Virus record (IMG/VR): IMGVR_UViG_3300044684_000101
Location: 1-37,224 of that record
DNA from: a virus
Direction: 5' to 3' (one strand)
Length of the DNA stretch: 37,224 bases
Made by a program: the position numbers and the translations under genes. Of this stretch, positions 12,849 to 20,364 are shown piece after piece. Under the pieces are notes generated by a model, which did no database searches, was not told the origin of the DNA, and was given only the letters and a program-made list of their open reading frames with translations. Position 1 is the stretch's first letter. The number at the start of each line of letters is the position of its first letter.

Positions 12849-13351
12849 TGGCGAAGCAATGGAATCCGTGGACGACGGGGGAACTGAAAATCCTCCGCGA
12901 AATCTGGGCATCGGAGCGCCCGCTTAAGACGAATCTGCATCGTCTGCCGCGCCATACCCTGAGCGCCATCATCTTCCGGGGGCAGCGCGAGGGGTTACCG
13001 GCTCGTTACAAGGTCAAGGCGGAATACTCGCCGGCTTTCGCTGTTCTGAAGGCGCAGCTCGAGAAAGCTCCAGACGGTGCATTCGGCCTGTCGGAGAAAA
13101 CCGGGGTGTCATATCGCCGCGCGCACGAATTCTGCCGCGTCATGCACAAGGAAGGTCAGATCCACATCACCGGCTGGCGCAAGAAGGATCGAAACGGTCC
13201 AGCCGCGCCCGTGTGGGCATGGGGCGAAGGCGACGATGTTCGTCGGCCGGCGCCTCCGGCGATTGGACACCATAGAGCATGCCGCAAAGCCGCCACGCCT
13301 TTCGGGCAGATCATCGAATATGCAGAACAACTTCATCGGGAGGCCGCATGA
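12845..13351 (+). CDS. Putative DNA-binding protein with SANT-like N-terminus, 168 aa
   Basis: Residues about 6-50 (WTTGELKILREIWASERPLK, then RHTLSAIIFRGQREGL) have the W/L spacing of a SANT/GcrA-type helix-turn-helix. Residues about 65-110 (LEKAPDGAFGLSEKTGVSYR, AHEFCRVMHKEGQIHITGW) look like a winged helix. The rest is loop-rich. The start overlaps the previous stop. I infer a DNA-binding regulator; its target is unknown. Confidence 0.65.
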   Translation: MMAKQWNPWTTGELKILREIWASERPLKTNLHRLPRHTLSAIIFRGQREGLPARYKVKAEYSPAFAVLKAQLEKAPDGAFGLSEKTGVSYRRAHEFCRVMHKEGQIHITGWRKKDRNGPAAPVWAWGEGDDVRRPAPPAIGHHRACRKAATPFGQIIEYAEQLHREAA

Positions 13352-13467
13352 AACCCGCACATCTCGAGCAAGACAAGAACCGCCTTGAGCGGATTTGGGA
13401 CGAAGTGCAGGCGCTGAATCGCGCGGCTGGGCCGTGGGGAATATTCTCGAAGGGCTTCATCGCGTAG
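13348..13467 (+). CDS. Small hypothetical protein, 39 aa
   Basis: ATG overlaps the previous stop (ATGA) with GGGAGG upstream. The peptide MKPAHLEQDKNRLERIWDEV is a single amphipathic helix followed by NRAAGPWGIFSKGF. The strong ribosome site supports expression; the role is unknown. Confidence 0.55.
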   Translation: MKPAHLEQDKNRLERIWDEVQALNRAAGPWGIFSKGFIA

Positions 13468-13563
13468 GCGCGAAGTGTGAGCTTAGGCATCTCGCTACGC
13501 CGATGCATACTCGGCCGCTGGCTCCTGCGATACGGGCGCTTTTATCAGAATCCGGAGCTTTAT

Positions 13564-13962
13564 ATGCCAGCCACCAGCATCGCCATTATGGCGTCGACGC
13601 AATCAAGTATCGCATCGGCCAATGCAGCTCGCGCGGAAGCGGAGGCGCATACAGCGCGTTGTATCGCAGATGTCGGCTCATATAACCAAGCCACGGCAGA
13701 TGTAGCACGTTCGCAGTCGTATGCAGAATGCGTGCTGTACCTCCATCCGTCCACGACGCGGAGCGAAATTCTTGGGATAAAGATCGGGATAGCTGTCTTG
13801 TTGGTGATGCTGGTGATTGGAATTGCGATTGGGGCAATAAAAGGAAGACGGGACTACATCACTGGTCCGTGGATTGGTGCTTTTTTCGGTGGTTGCCTAG
13901 CTGGATGTGCATGGTTTGGAGGGGCTTTGTTGATCGCAGCAATCGGCTTCCTCCTTTCGTGA
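13564..13962 (+). CDS. Two-span membrane protein, 132 aa
   Basis: I choose ATG 13564 because GGAG lies six bases upstream; an upstream GTG (13477) has no such site. The N-terminal 65 residues are Ala/Ser-rich and polar. Two hydrophobic spans follow: ILGIKIGIAVLLVMLVIGIA (about 68-87) and a Gly-rich pair region, WIGAFFGGCLAGCAWFGGAL (about 104-123). It has no recognisable family. It lies just before the Q-like gene, in the place where lambdoid phages carry varied accessory genes. Confidence 0.62.
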   Translation: MPATSIAIMASTQSSIASANAARAEAEAHTARCIADVGSYNQATADVARSQSYAECVLYLHPSTTRSEILGIKIGIAVLLVMLVIGIAIGAIKGRRDYITGPWIGAFFGGCLAGCAWFGGALLIAAIGFLLS

Positions 13963-13972
13963 AGAGGACCTG

Positions 13973-14362
13973 ATGAGCCACTACGACGAGATCGACGATG
14001 CTCTCTACGCCTGGTACAAGTGGGCCGGCGGATACCACGAAGTCCGCGGGCATTCTGGCGCCGATCCGACGTGCCGCGATTTCCGAGCCAGCCGTCAGTG
14101 GATGGATTACAACGACCTGAACGATTTGGTCGACTACCAGCTTCAGAAGGTAAAAGGGGAGCTGATCGATCCGCTAATCCAGAAGCTCGGCCTGCGCCAT
14201 CGGGTTGCCGTCAATACTGCGATGCGCAATATGGACTGCGGGGCGAGCGTCTGGTCGAGCCCAAGGAACCCTGATACGCAACAGGATGACTACCGAGAAG
14301 CCAAGGATCTGCTTCGTCCGAAACTTGCATCAATGGGGCTTGTAAACCGCAAAGTACTGTAA
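13973..14362 (+). CDS. Probable late antiterminator in Q position, 129 aa
   Basis: The protein starts MSHYDEIDDALYAWYKWAGG and includes CRDFRASRQWM and helices around HRVAVNTAMRNMDCG. The YxxIDxALYAWxxW opening is like that of small Q/DUF1133-type phage proteins. The position is the stronger evidence: it is the last gene of the early right operon and a sigma70 promoter and terminator follow at once, just as at lambda Q-PR'-tR'. Q proteins bind near the late promoter and let RNA polymerase pass terminators. The assignment is inference. Confidence 0.6.
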   Translation: MSHYDEIDDALYAWYKWAGGYHEVRGHSGADPTCRDFRASRQWMDYNDLNDLVDYQLQKVKGELIDPLIQKLGLRHRVAVNTAMRNMDCGASVWSSPRNPDTQQDDYREAKDLLRPKLASMGLVNRKVL

Positions 14363-14368
14363 TAGAAT
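14340..14368 (+). promoter_or_regulatory. Late promoter (PR'-like)
   Basis: TTGTAA (14340-14345) and TAGAAT (14363-14368) are 17 bases apart; the -10 box has five of six consensus bases. The promoter overlaps the last codons of the Q-like gene. A strong terminator starts about 45 bases after the expected start point, the plan of a Q-controlled late leader. Confidence 0.72.
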
Positions 14369-14420
14369 TAGCAATTGAAGTGGGAGAAGTTGCGCCCAGA
14401 GAAAACCGAATCCCTTCCAG

Positions 14421-14452
14421 AAGCCCGCTAGGCAGCCGCCAGCGGGCTTTTT
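14421..14452 (+). terminator. Late leader terminator (tR'-like)
   Basis: A 9-bp stem (AAGCCCGCT with AGCGGGCTT, loop of 11 bases) is followed by a T run. It stands between the late promoter and the first late gene, so late genes would need antitermination. Confidence 0.85.
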
Positions 14453-14467
14453 GCTTTGGAGCTGACC

Positions 14468-14713
14468 ATGGCGACGATGAGCACGAAGAAGCGCGACAAG
14501 CTGCCCGCGAAGGCGTTTGCGGGTCCGGATCGGTCGTATCCGGTCAATGATCGGGCGCATGCTGCGAACGCCAAGGCCCGCGCCTCACAGGCCGTCAACG
14601 CCGGTCGCATGTCTGGCAGCGAGAAGGCCAAGATTGACGCCAAGGCTGACAAGGTACTCGGCGAATCCCCGAAGCGCGGCGAGCGCACGGCGAAGCACAA
14701 GGCCAAGAAATGA
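14468..14713 (+). CDS. Small basic DUF6582-like protein, 81 aa
   Basis: GGAG six bases upstream favours ATG 14468. The protein carries KLPAKAFAGPDRSYPVNDRA and HAANAKARASQAVNAGRMS, a short basic pattern (LPxxxFA-PxxRxYPxxDxxHAxNAxxR) I know from many phage and prophage proteins, in some as a domain of head-linked proteins (DUF6582-type). It is very Lys/Ala-rich and should be nucleic-acid binding or unstructured. First gene of the late operon. Confidence 0.7.
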   Translation: MATMSTKKRDKLPAKAFAGPDRSYPVNDRAHAANAKARASQAVNAGRMSGSEKAKIDAKADKVLGESPKRGERTAKHKAKK

Positions 14714-14856
14714 TTCTTCCGCAAGCCGTGAGTGCGCGAACCGCGGCAGCTGCTGACGTATTGGAAGCCAGTGGTCTCCGCCGGATTCCGGAACTCGTGC
14801 TGGCGACGGGCGGCAGTAATTCCCTCAACGAACGGAGCATGACATGGACGAACTGA
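14710..14856 (+). CDS. Possible small coupled ORF, 48 aa
   Basis: An ATG overlapping the previous stop (ATGA) opens a 48-codon frame that ends 13 bases inside the next gene. The sequence (MILPQAVSARTAAAADVLEA) could form one helix. No strong ribosome site and no recognisable features are present; without it the 130 bases here would be a non-coding spacer. Confidence 0.3.
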   Translation: MILPQAVSARTAAAADVLEASGLRRIPELVLATGGSNSLNERSMTWTN

Positions 14857-15215
14857 ACGCAGCGCCGAGCAGCACGGAGCCGACCGCCGAAGAACTGGCG
14901 TCGATCGCGATGGGGACGAACGCGCAGGAGGTTGGCGCGGCCGCATCGGGGGAGTTCAATTCTTCCGTTGCCTCGGATGGTGCAACGGGCGCCGTATCGG
15001 AGACGGAGGATGCAAATGTGGGCGCCGGCCCCCTCCCGGACCAGGCTGCATCCCATGGTGATGCGCCGGCCGTCGGCGGCGGTATCGATGCGCCGTCGCA
15101 CCTCCTGCTGCTCGACGCCATGCTCGCCGAGATCGAGCGCAAGATCGCTACCGGCGTCCATCTGTTCGCACAGGAAGTCACGGCCGCGCGCGATCACTTG
15201 GCGAAGCTGCTGTAA
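14844..15215 (+). CDS. Hypothetical protein before terminase, 123 aa
   Basis: Residues 1-80 are Ala/Gly/Ser-rich and probably disordered. The end (LLLLDAMLAEIERKIATGVH, then ARDHLAKLL, about residues 86-123) is a clear amphipathic helix pair. CGGAG precedes the ATG. Its place before the terminase genes suggests a packaging or head role, but nothing in the sequence proves it. Confidence 0.65.
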   Translation: MDELNAAPSSTEPTAEELASIAMGTNAQEVGAAASGEFNSSVASDGATGAVSETEDANVGAGPLPDQAASHGDAPAVGGGIDAPSHLLLLDAMLAEIERKIATGVHLFAQEVTAARDHLAKLL

Positions 15216-15222
15216 CGAGATC

Positions 15223-15669
15223 ATGGGTCGCCCGAGCAAGTACAAGCCTGAGTACGCAACCCAGGCGGCGAAGCTTTGCGCATTGGGGGCGACGGACGCT
15301 CAGCTGGCCGACTTTTTTGAAGTGGCGATCTCGACGATTGCGCTCTGGAAGGTGCAGCACGTTGAATTTTCGGACGCCATAAAGGTTCCGAAGGCCGAAG
15401 CTGACCTCCGTGTAGAGCAAAGCCTGTATCGACGGGCGATGGGCTACGAGCATGACGAGGTTGATATCCGCGTCGTAGGTGGAGAAATCGTGGAAACTCC
15501 GATCCGCCGCTATTACCCGCCAGATACAGCCGCCCTCATCTTCTGGTTGAAGAACCGTAAGAAGGACGAATGGCGCGACAAGATCGACCACGAGCACGCT
15601 GGGAAGAACGGCGAGCCCATCCAGTTCCAGCGCGTCGAGCGCCGCATCATCGATCCGAAGTCGGAATGA
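15223..15669 (+). CDS. terS: Terminase small subunit, 148 aa
   Basis: The start MGRPSKYKPEYATQAAKLCA is typical of small terminases; longer readings run through the previous gene. A helix-turn-helix covers about residues 20-45 (GATDAQLADFFEVAISTIAL). The C-terminal part with YYPPDTAALIFWLKNRKKDEW is also common in this family. The small subunit recognises the packaging site and brings DNA to the large subunit. The stop overlaps the large-subunit start (ATGA). The pac site of such phages is often within this gene; I cannot identify it. Confidence 0.85.
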   Translation: MGRPSKYKPEYATQAAKLCALGATDAQLADFFEVAISTIALWKVQHVEFSDAIKVPKAEADLRVEQSLYRRAMGYEHDEVDIRVVGGEIVETPIRRYYPPDTAALIFWLKNRKKDEWRDKIDHEHAGKNGEPIQFQRVERRIIDPKSE

Positions 15670-16901
15670 CCGTCCTCGAAATCCAGACGCCGCGGGTGTT
15701 TGCTCCACTGCTCGCCCCTGCGCGCTACAAAGGGGCGCATGGTGGTCGAGGGTCGGGCAAGTCGCACTTCTTCGGTGAGCTGTGGCTGGAGGAAAACGTC
15801 AGCGAGAAGCTCGACTTCGTGTGTTTGCGCGAGACGCTGAAATCGCTTGAGTTCTCGGTCAAGAAGCTGCTCGAGGCGAAGATCGAGGCGTTCAACGCGG
15901 GCGACTATTTTGAGGTTCAGGACCGTCGCATCATGTCCCGGCATGGCGGCGTCACGATTTTCGAGGGCATGCAGAACCACACGGCTGACTCGATCAAGTC
16001 GCTGGAAGGTTTTGATCGTGCGTGGTTCGAGGAAGCCCAGAACGCGAGCGAGAAAAGCCTCACGCTACTGCGCCCGACGATCCGCAAGCCCGGGTCGCAG
16101 CTTTGGTTTGGCTGGAACCCTGGAAAGCCTACCGACCCGATCGACGTCCTGCTTCGCGGGGATCAGCCGCCGCCGGATTCGATCGTGGTCGAGGCGAACT
16201 TCATGGACAACCCGTGGTTGCCGCGCGAACTCCATGAGGAAATGGAGTACGACAAGCGCCGCGACCCGGACAAATACGCGCACGTTTGGCTCGGCGGCTA
16301 TCAGCAGCGCAGCGAGGCGCGCGTATTCAAGAACTGGCGCGTCGAGGAATTCGAGCGGCCTGAAGGCAGGATCTTCCGTCTGGGTGCTGACTGGGGCTTC
16401 GCGAGCGATCCGTCAGTGCTGATCCGTTGCGACATCGACGGCAATCGCCTGTACGTCGATTACGAGGCCTATCAAGTCGGCTGCGAGATCGTAAACCTGC
16501 CGGAACTGTTCATGGCGGTCCCGGAGGCTGAGAAATGGCCGATTACGGCTGATTCGGCGCGCCCCGAGACGATCAGCCACATGCAGAAGCACGGCTTCCC
16601 GAAGATCCGTGCGGCCATCAAGGGCGCGAAGTCGCTGGAAGAGGGTGTCGAATTCCTGAACTCGTTCGATATCGTCGTGCATCCGCGGTGCAAGCATCTG
16701 ATCGATGAGCTGACGCTGTACAAGTACAAGGAAGACAAGCTGACTGGCGCCGTGCTGCCGATTCTTGAGGACAAGGACAACCACGTGATCGACGCCCTGC
16801 GCTATGCATGCGAGGGCGCCCGCCGGGCCGCGAAGCCCGCTAAGCAGAAACAACCCGTCGTGCGCCGTTCCGTCATGGGCGGTGGCGCTTGGATGAGCTG
16901 A
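15666..16901 (+). CDS. terL: Terminase large subunit, 411 aa
   Basis: This is the ATPase-nuclease that pumps DNA into the head. The Walker A motif GGRGSGKS lies at about residues 26-33, the Walker B with the catalytic Glu (FDRAWFEEA) at about 115-123, and the nuclease domain has GADWGFASDPSVLI, ITADSARPETI and DKDNHVIDALRYA with the expected Asp residues. The layout fits the PBSX/Terminase_3 type, which agrees with headful packaging and with the circular permutation suggested by the window ends. The TGATG overlap couples it to the portal gene. Confidence 0.95.
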   Translation: MTVLEIQTPRVFAPLLAPARYKGAHGGRGSGKSHFFGELWLEENVSEKLDFVCLRETLKSLEFSVKKLLEAKIEAFNAGDYFEVQDRRIMSRHGGVTIFEGMQNHTADSIKSLEGFDRAWFEEAQNASEKSLTLLRPTIRKPGSQLWFGWNPGKPTDPIDVLLRGDQPPPDSIVVEANFMDNPWLPRELHEEMEYDKRRDPDKYAHVWLGGYQQRSEARVFKNWRVEEFERPEGRIFRLGADWGFASDPSVLIRCDIDGNRLYVDYEAYQVGCEIVNLPELFMAVPEAEKWPITADSARPETISHMQKHGFPKIRAAIKGAKSLEEGVEFLNSFDIVVHPRCKHLIDELTLYKYKEDKLTGAVLPILEDKDNHVIDALRYACEGARRAAKPAKQKQPVVRRSVMGGGAWMS

Positions 16902-19006
16902 TGGCCCGCAAACCGAAAGAAGATCCGCACTCGAAGATCGTCGCCGAGGCGAAGGAACGCTTCGAGCGCTGCGAGGAGTTCGAGTCGGAATTCCGCCAGC
17001 GCTTCATCGAAGACCTGCGTTTCTCGAACGGCGATGCGGACAACGGTTGGCAGTGGCCCGACCAGATCCGCACGACGCGTGAAGGTGATGCTCGGCCATG
17101 CCTGACGATCAACAAGGTGCGCCAGCACAACCTGCAGATCATCAACGACGCGAAGCAGAACAAGCCGAGCGTCAAGACGCTGCCGGTCGACGGCGAGGCC
17201 GATATCGAGATCGCGAAGATCCTCGACGGCATCGTACGGCACATCGAATACAATTCGCACGCCGAGATCGTGTACGACACGGCGACCGAGTTTGCGGTGC
17301 AGGGCGGCCTCGGTTACTGGCGCGTGGTCTGCGAATATGCGCACGACGGCTCGTTCGACCAAGAGATCTTCCTGCGCCGCGTGAAAGATCCGCTGACGAT
17401 CTATCTCGATCCGGACATTGAGTCTGCCGACGGTTCTGACGCCAAGTTCGCATTCGTGTTCGAGGAAATGGCGAAGGCCGAGTACGAGGCGCGCTATCCG
17501 GGCGAGGAAGCGCAAAGCGTGGTATTTGGCGACGACACGCAAAGCGATGGATGGATCAGCAAGAACAAGATCCGCGTGTGCGAGTACTTCCGCAAGACGG
17601 CGAAGCTCGACAAGCTCGTGAATCATCCGGTGAATGGCCCGATGCGTTTGTCGGAGATTGAGGACGCCGAAGAGCGCGCCGCGATCGAGAAGGATGCGTC
17701 GATCCAGAAGCGCGAAATCACCGAGCCGCAGATCACCTGGTATCTGATCGCGGGCGACAAGATCATCGACGAGAAGCCGTGGGCTGGCCGCTACATCCCG
17801 ATCGTGCGCGTGGTGGGGGAGGAAATCGTCATCAACGGCAAGGTCGAGCGTAAGGGTCATACGCGGAATCTGAAAGACGCGCAGCGCATGTACAACTATA
17901 TGTCGTCGGCGAACGTCGAGTACATTGCGCTGCAGACGAAGACGCCCTTCGTAGGGCCTGCCGAAGCGTTTGATGGCTACGAGAACGAGTGGGCGAACGC
18001 GAACAAGGACAACCTGCCGTATCTACCATACAACTCGCATGACGAGGCTGGAAACCCGATTGATCGACCGTCGCGCGAACAACCTCCTGTCGGAGCGAAT
18101 GCATACCTGACCGGCATGCAGAATGCTCAACAGGAGCTGATGATGGCCTCGGGCCAGTATCAGGAGCAGTTCGGGCAGCCGTCGAACGCGCAGGCCGGTG
18201 TTGCGATCCAGGCTCGGCAACGGCAGGGCGACCGCGCGACGTACCACTTCATAGACAACGTGGCGCGCGCGATCCGCTATACGGGCCGCGTGCTGATCGA
18301 CCTGATCCCGAAGATCTACGACACGAAGCGCGTCGTGCGGATCGTTGGTGAGGATGGCACCGAGACATTCGCGACGGTCGATCCTGACCAGAAGCAGCCG
18401 CTGCAGCAGGCACCGCATCCGTCGATCGCCGACGAGGTGCAGATGATCTTCAATCCGGGCATCGGCCGCTACGACGTAACCGTCGAGGTGGGACCGAACT
18501 ACGAGACGCGTCGGCAGGAGGCGTTCAACGCGCTGACGCAGATCATGTCGCAGGATCAGGAACTGATGAAGGTTGCCGGCGACCTCCTGTTCAAGGCAGC
18601 CGACTTCCCGATGGCTGATGAGGTCGCGGAGCGCCTGCATCGCACGATCGCGCCTGAGATCCTTGGCGAGGGCCCAAGCCCGCAAGAGAAGGATATGGAG
18701 CAGAAGATGCAGCAGATGGGCCAGATGATCGAGCGCCTGAGTGCGGAACTGCAGAACGCGCGCCAAGGCAAGGACGCTCAGGAAACGAATATCAAGGCAT
18801 ACGACGCCGAGACGAAGCGTTTGCAAGCCCTCGGCCAGCCGCTTGACCCGCAGCTGGTTGCCCACGTGGCCACGCAGGTCGTCATGCAGATGATGGAGAC
18901 GGGTGCGCCGGATGGTGCGCCACTTCCCACGCCTGACCCGATGCAGCAACAACCACAGAACCCGCCGAGTGCGGGTTTTTTTACGCCCGCACCTCAAGGA
19001 CAGTGA
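16901..19006 (+). CDS. P22-like portal protein, 701 aa
   Basis: Twelve copies form the DNA channel at the head vertex. The length fits P22 portal (about 725 aa). Features include NGDADNGWQWPDQIR (about 36-50), the stem region around LTINKVRQHNLQIINDAKQN, and a long C-terminal coiled coil (KDMEQKMQQMGQMIERLSAE, about 600-640), as in the P22 portal barrel. The start is MARKPKEDPH. The last codons contain a terminator hairpin. Confidence 0.92.
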   Translation: MARKPKEDPHSKIVAEAKERFERCEEFESEFRQRFIEDLRFSNGDADNGWQWPDQIRTTREGDARPCLTINKVRQHNLQIINDAKQNKPSVKTLPVDGEADIEIAKILDGIVRHIEYNSHAEIVYDTATEFAVQGGLGYWRVVCEYAHDGSFDQEIFLRRVKDPLTIYLDPDIESADGSDAKFAFVFEEMAKAEYEARYPGEEAQSVVFGDDTQSDGWISKNKIRVCEYFRKTAKLDKLVNHPVNGPMRLSEIEDAEERAAIEKDASIQKREITEPQITWYLIAGDKIIDEKPWAGRYIPIVRVVGEEIVINGKVERKGHTRNLKDAQRMYNYMSSANVEYIALQTKTPFVGPAEAFDGYENEWANANKDNLPYLPYNSHDEAGNPIDRPSREQPPVGANAYLTGMQNAQQELMMASGQYQEQFGQPSNAQAGVAIQARQRQGDRATYHFIDNVARAIRYTGRVLIDLIPKIYDTKRVVRIVGEDGTETFATVDPDQKQPLQQAPHPSIADEVQMIFNPGIGRYDVTVEVGPNYETRRQEAFNALTQIMSQDQELMKVAGDLLFKAADFPMADEVAERLHRTIAPEILGEGPSPQEKDMEQKMQQMGQMIERLSAELQNARQGKDAQETNIKAYDAETKRLQALGQPLDPQLVAHVATQVVMQMMETGAPDGAPLPTPDPMQQQPQNPPSAGFFTPAPQGQ
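18959..18982 (+). terminator. Terminator inside the 3' end of the portal gene
   Basis: AACCCGC (18959-18965) pairs with GCGGGTT (18971-18977) around CGAGT and runs into seven Ts. It lies within the last codons of the portal gene, encoding PPSAGFFTP, 24 bases before the portal stop. Transcription past it would rely on antitermination. Confidence 0.75.
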
Positions 19007-19007
19007 C

Positions 19008-19313
19008 ATGAGCTACCCCGGCCTGATTCAGGATGCGTCGAATCCGACGCCGATCACCGCGCTTTTCATCATCCGCCAGACACTGACGCCGGCGCAGGTC
19101 GCCGCAAACACGACGGCCGAGCAGACGTTCAACGTCCCGGGGCTTCAGGTCGGCGACTCGCTCGACATCAACAAGGCATCCCACCAGGTCGGCCTGTCGA
19201 TCGGCAACGTGCGCGTCTCCGCGGCGAACACGCTCGCGATTCAGTTCGTGAACACGACGGCGAGCCCGATCACGCCGACGGCCGAGCAATACATCATCGG
19301 CGGTCAGCGTTAA
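19008..19313 (+). CDS. Probable head-associated protein, 101 aa
   Basis: The protein begins MSYPGLIQDASNPTPITALF and reads as a small beta domain: TLTPAQVAANTTAEQTFNVP, GLSIGNVRVSAANTLAIQFV and TASPITPTAEQYII. I have seen the same pattern in short proteins next to P22-type portal and coat genes. Such proteins may decorate the capsid; this is inference. It stands between portal and scaffold genes. Confidence 0.65.
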   Translation: MSYPGLIQDASNPTPITALFIIRQTLTPAQVAANTTAEQTFNVPGLQVGDSLDINKASHQVGLSIGNVRVSAANTLAIQFVNTTASPITPTAEQYIIGGQR

Positions 19314-19317
19314 GGCC

Positions 19318-19527
19318 ATGAACGTCGTTCATTTTCCGCGCGATACGACTCCCGAAACGCTGGGCGAGAACCTCGCTGAGTTTGCGCGCGATGGAAACGT
19401 GAAGTGGGTCGTGATGGTGATCGTCGAGTCAGACGATTCGCTCCGCTTCGAATGGTCGAAGTTGCCGAGCAATCTTGCAGCGCTCGGAGCAGTTGAGTTT
19501 TTGAAGCAGCACCTGATGTCCATCTAA
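19318..19527 (+). CDS. Small conserved-looking protein, 69 aa
   Basis: The protein has a helix (TPETLGENLAEFARDGNVK), a hydrophobic strand (WVVMVIVESDD) and a final helix (NLAALGAVEFLKQHL). I recall similar short proteins in late operons of phages from soil proteobacteria, with unknown role. A terminator follows directly. Confidence 0.62.
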   Translation: MNVVHFPRDTTPETLGENLAEFARDGNVKWVVMVIVESDDSLRFEWSKLPSNLAALGAVEFLKQHLMSI

Positions 19528-19545
19528 ACGACATCGCTTTCCCCG

Positions 19546-19577
19546 AAGGCCCGCATCCGAAAGGAGCGGGCCTTTTT
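19546..19577 (+). terminator. Terminator before the scaffold gene
   Basis: A 9-bp stem (AAGGCCCGC with GCGGGCCTT, 11-base loop) is followed by a T run. It lies between the 69-aa gene and the scaffold gene, one of several terminators within the late operon. Confidence 0.85.
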
Positions 19578-19627
19578 GCATTCCGTACCGGCGCGGCATC
19601 ACCGGGCGCAAATCCTTGGATACGTCC

Positions 19628-20356
19628 ATGCAAACCGAAGACCAGGCAGCACCGCAGGAATCAGTCGTACCGCCGACGACGGAGACCCCGGAACAGGCGC
19701 ATGAGCCCGCTGAAACGAGCACGGTACCGGGCACCGAGCAACCCGCGAACGCAACCGAGCAGCCGCCGCAGCAGCAGGAAAAGCCCAAGAGCGATTGGGT
19801 GCAACGGCGCATCGACCAGCTGACGCGGGAGAAGCATGAGGAAAAGCGGCAGCGCGAAGCCCTCGAGGCACGCCTGCGCGAGCTTCAACCCGATGCGACG
19901 ACTACGACGGCACAGCCGATGACCGCGGATCAGATCCGCGCAGAGGCGGCCCGGCTCGTTGCGCAGGAGAAGTTCGACGCGGCCTGCAACAAGGTATTCG
20001 ATGCCGGCAAGACCGAATTCCCGGACTGGGATACATCGCTGCGCACGTTCCAGATGCTCGGCGGCGCATCGCAGGACTTCCTGGAGGCGGTCACTTCGAT
20101 GGATGCAGGACACAAGGTGCTTCATCACCTCGGCCAGAACCCCGAAGAAGCCGAACGACTGCTGTCTCTCCCTCCGCTTCGCATGGCGCTTGAACTGGCC
20201 CGTCTCGAAACGACGGTCGGTCAGGCGAAACCCGCTCCCGTATCGAAGGCACCCGCGCCGATCTCGCCTGTTGGCGGCAAGTCCGCTCCGGTTGAACCGG
20301 AGGAATTTGCCTCGACAGCGGATTACGTCGCATGGCGCAAACGCAACCGCTCATGA
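19628..20356 (+). CDS. Scaffolding protein, 242 aa
   Basis: The first 55 residues are rich in Glu, Pro, Gln and Thr. A charged coiled coil follows (about 58-90, QRRIDQLTREKHEEKRQREA), then helices including FDAGKTEFPDWDTSLRTFQM and VLHHLGQNPEEAERLLSLPP, and a C-terminal ADYVAWRKRNRS with basic helix. Scaffolds of P22-like phages end in such a basic helix that binds coat protein. Position directly before the coat gene supports it. GGAT lies six bases before the ATG. Confidence 0.85.
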   Translation: MQTEDQAAPQESVVPPTTETPEQAHEPAETSTVPGTEQPANATEQPPQQQEKPKSDWVQRRIDQLTREKHEEKRQREALEARLRELQPDATTTTAQPMTADQIRAEAARLVAQEKFDAACNKVFDAGKTEFPDWDTSLRTFQMLGGASQDFLEAVTSMDAGHKVLHHLGQNPEEAERLLSLPPLRMALELARLETTVGQAKPAPVSKAPAPISPVGGKSAPVEPEEFASTADYVAWRKRNRS

Positions 20357-20364
20357 GGCTTTAA

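Noticed and set aside
16802-17860. A 352-codon open frame on the minus strand opposite terminase and portal genes
   Set aside because: It mirrors the portal and terminase coding frames of GC-rich DNA, its product is rich in Arg/His/Leu/Asp without motifs, and it has no ribosome site. The same applies to the long minus-strand frames at 18023-19009, 20323-21477, 21587-22708, 22660-23478 and 26417-27508.
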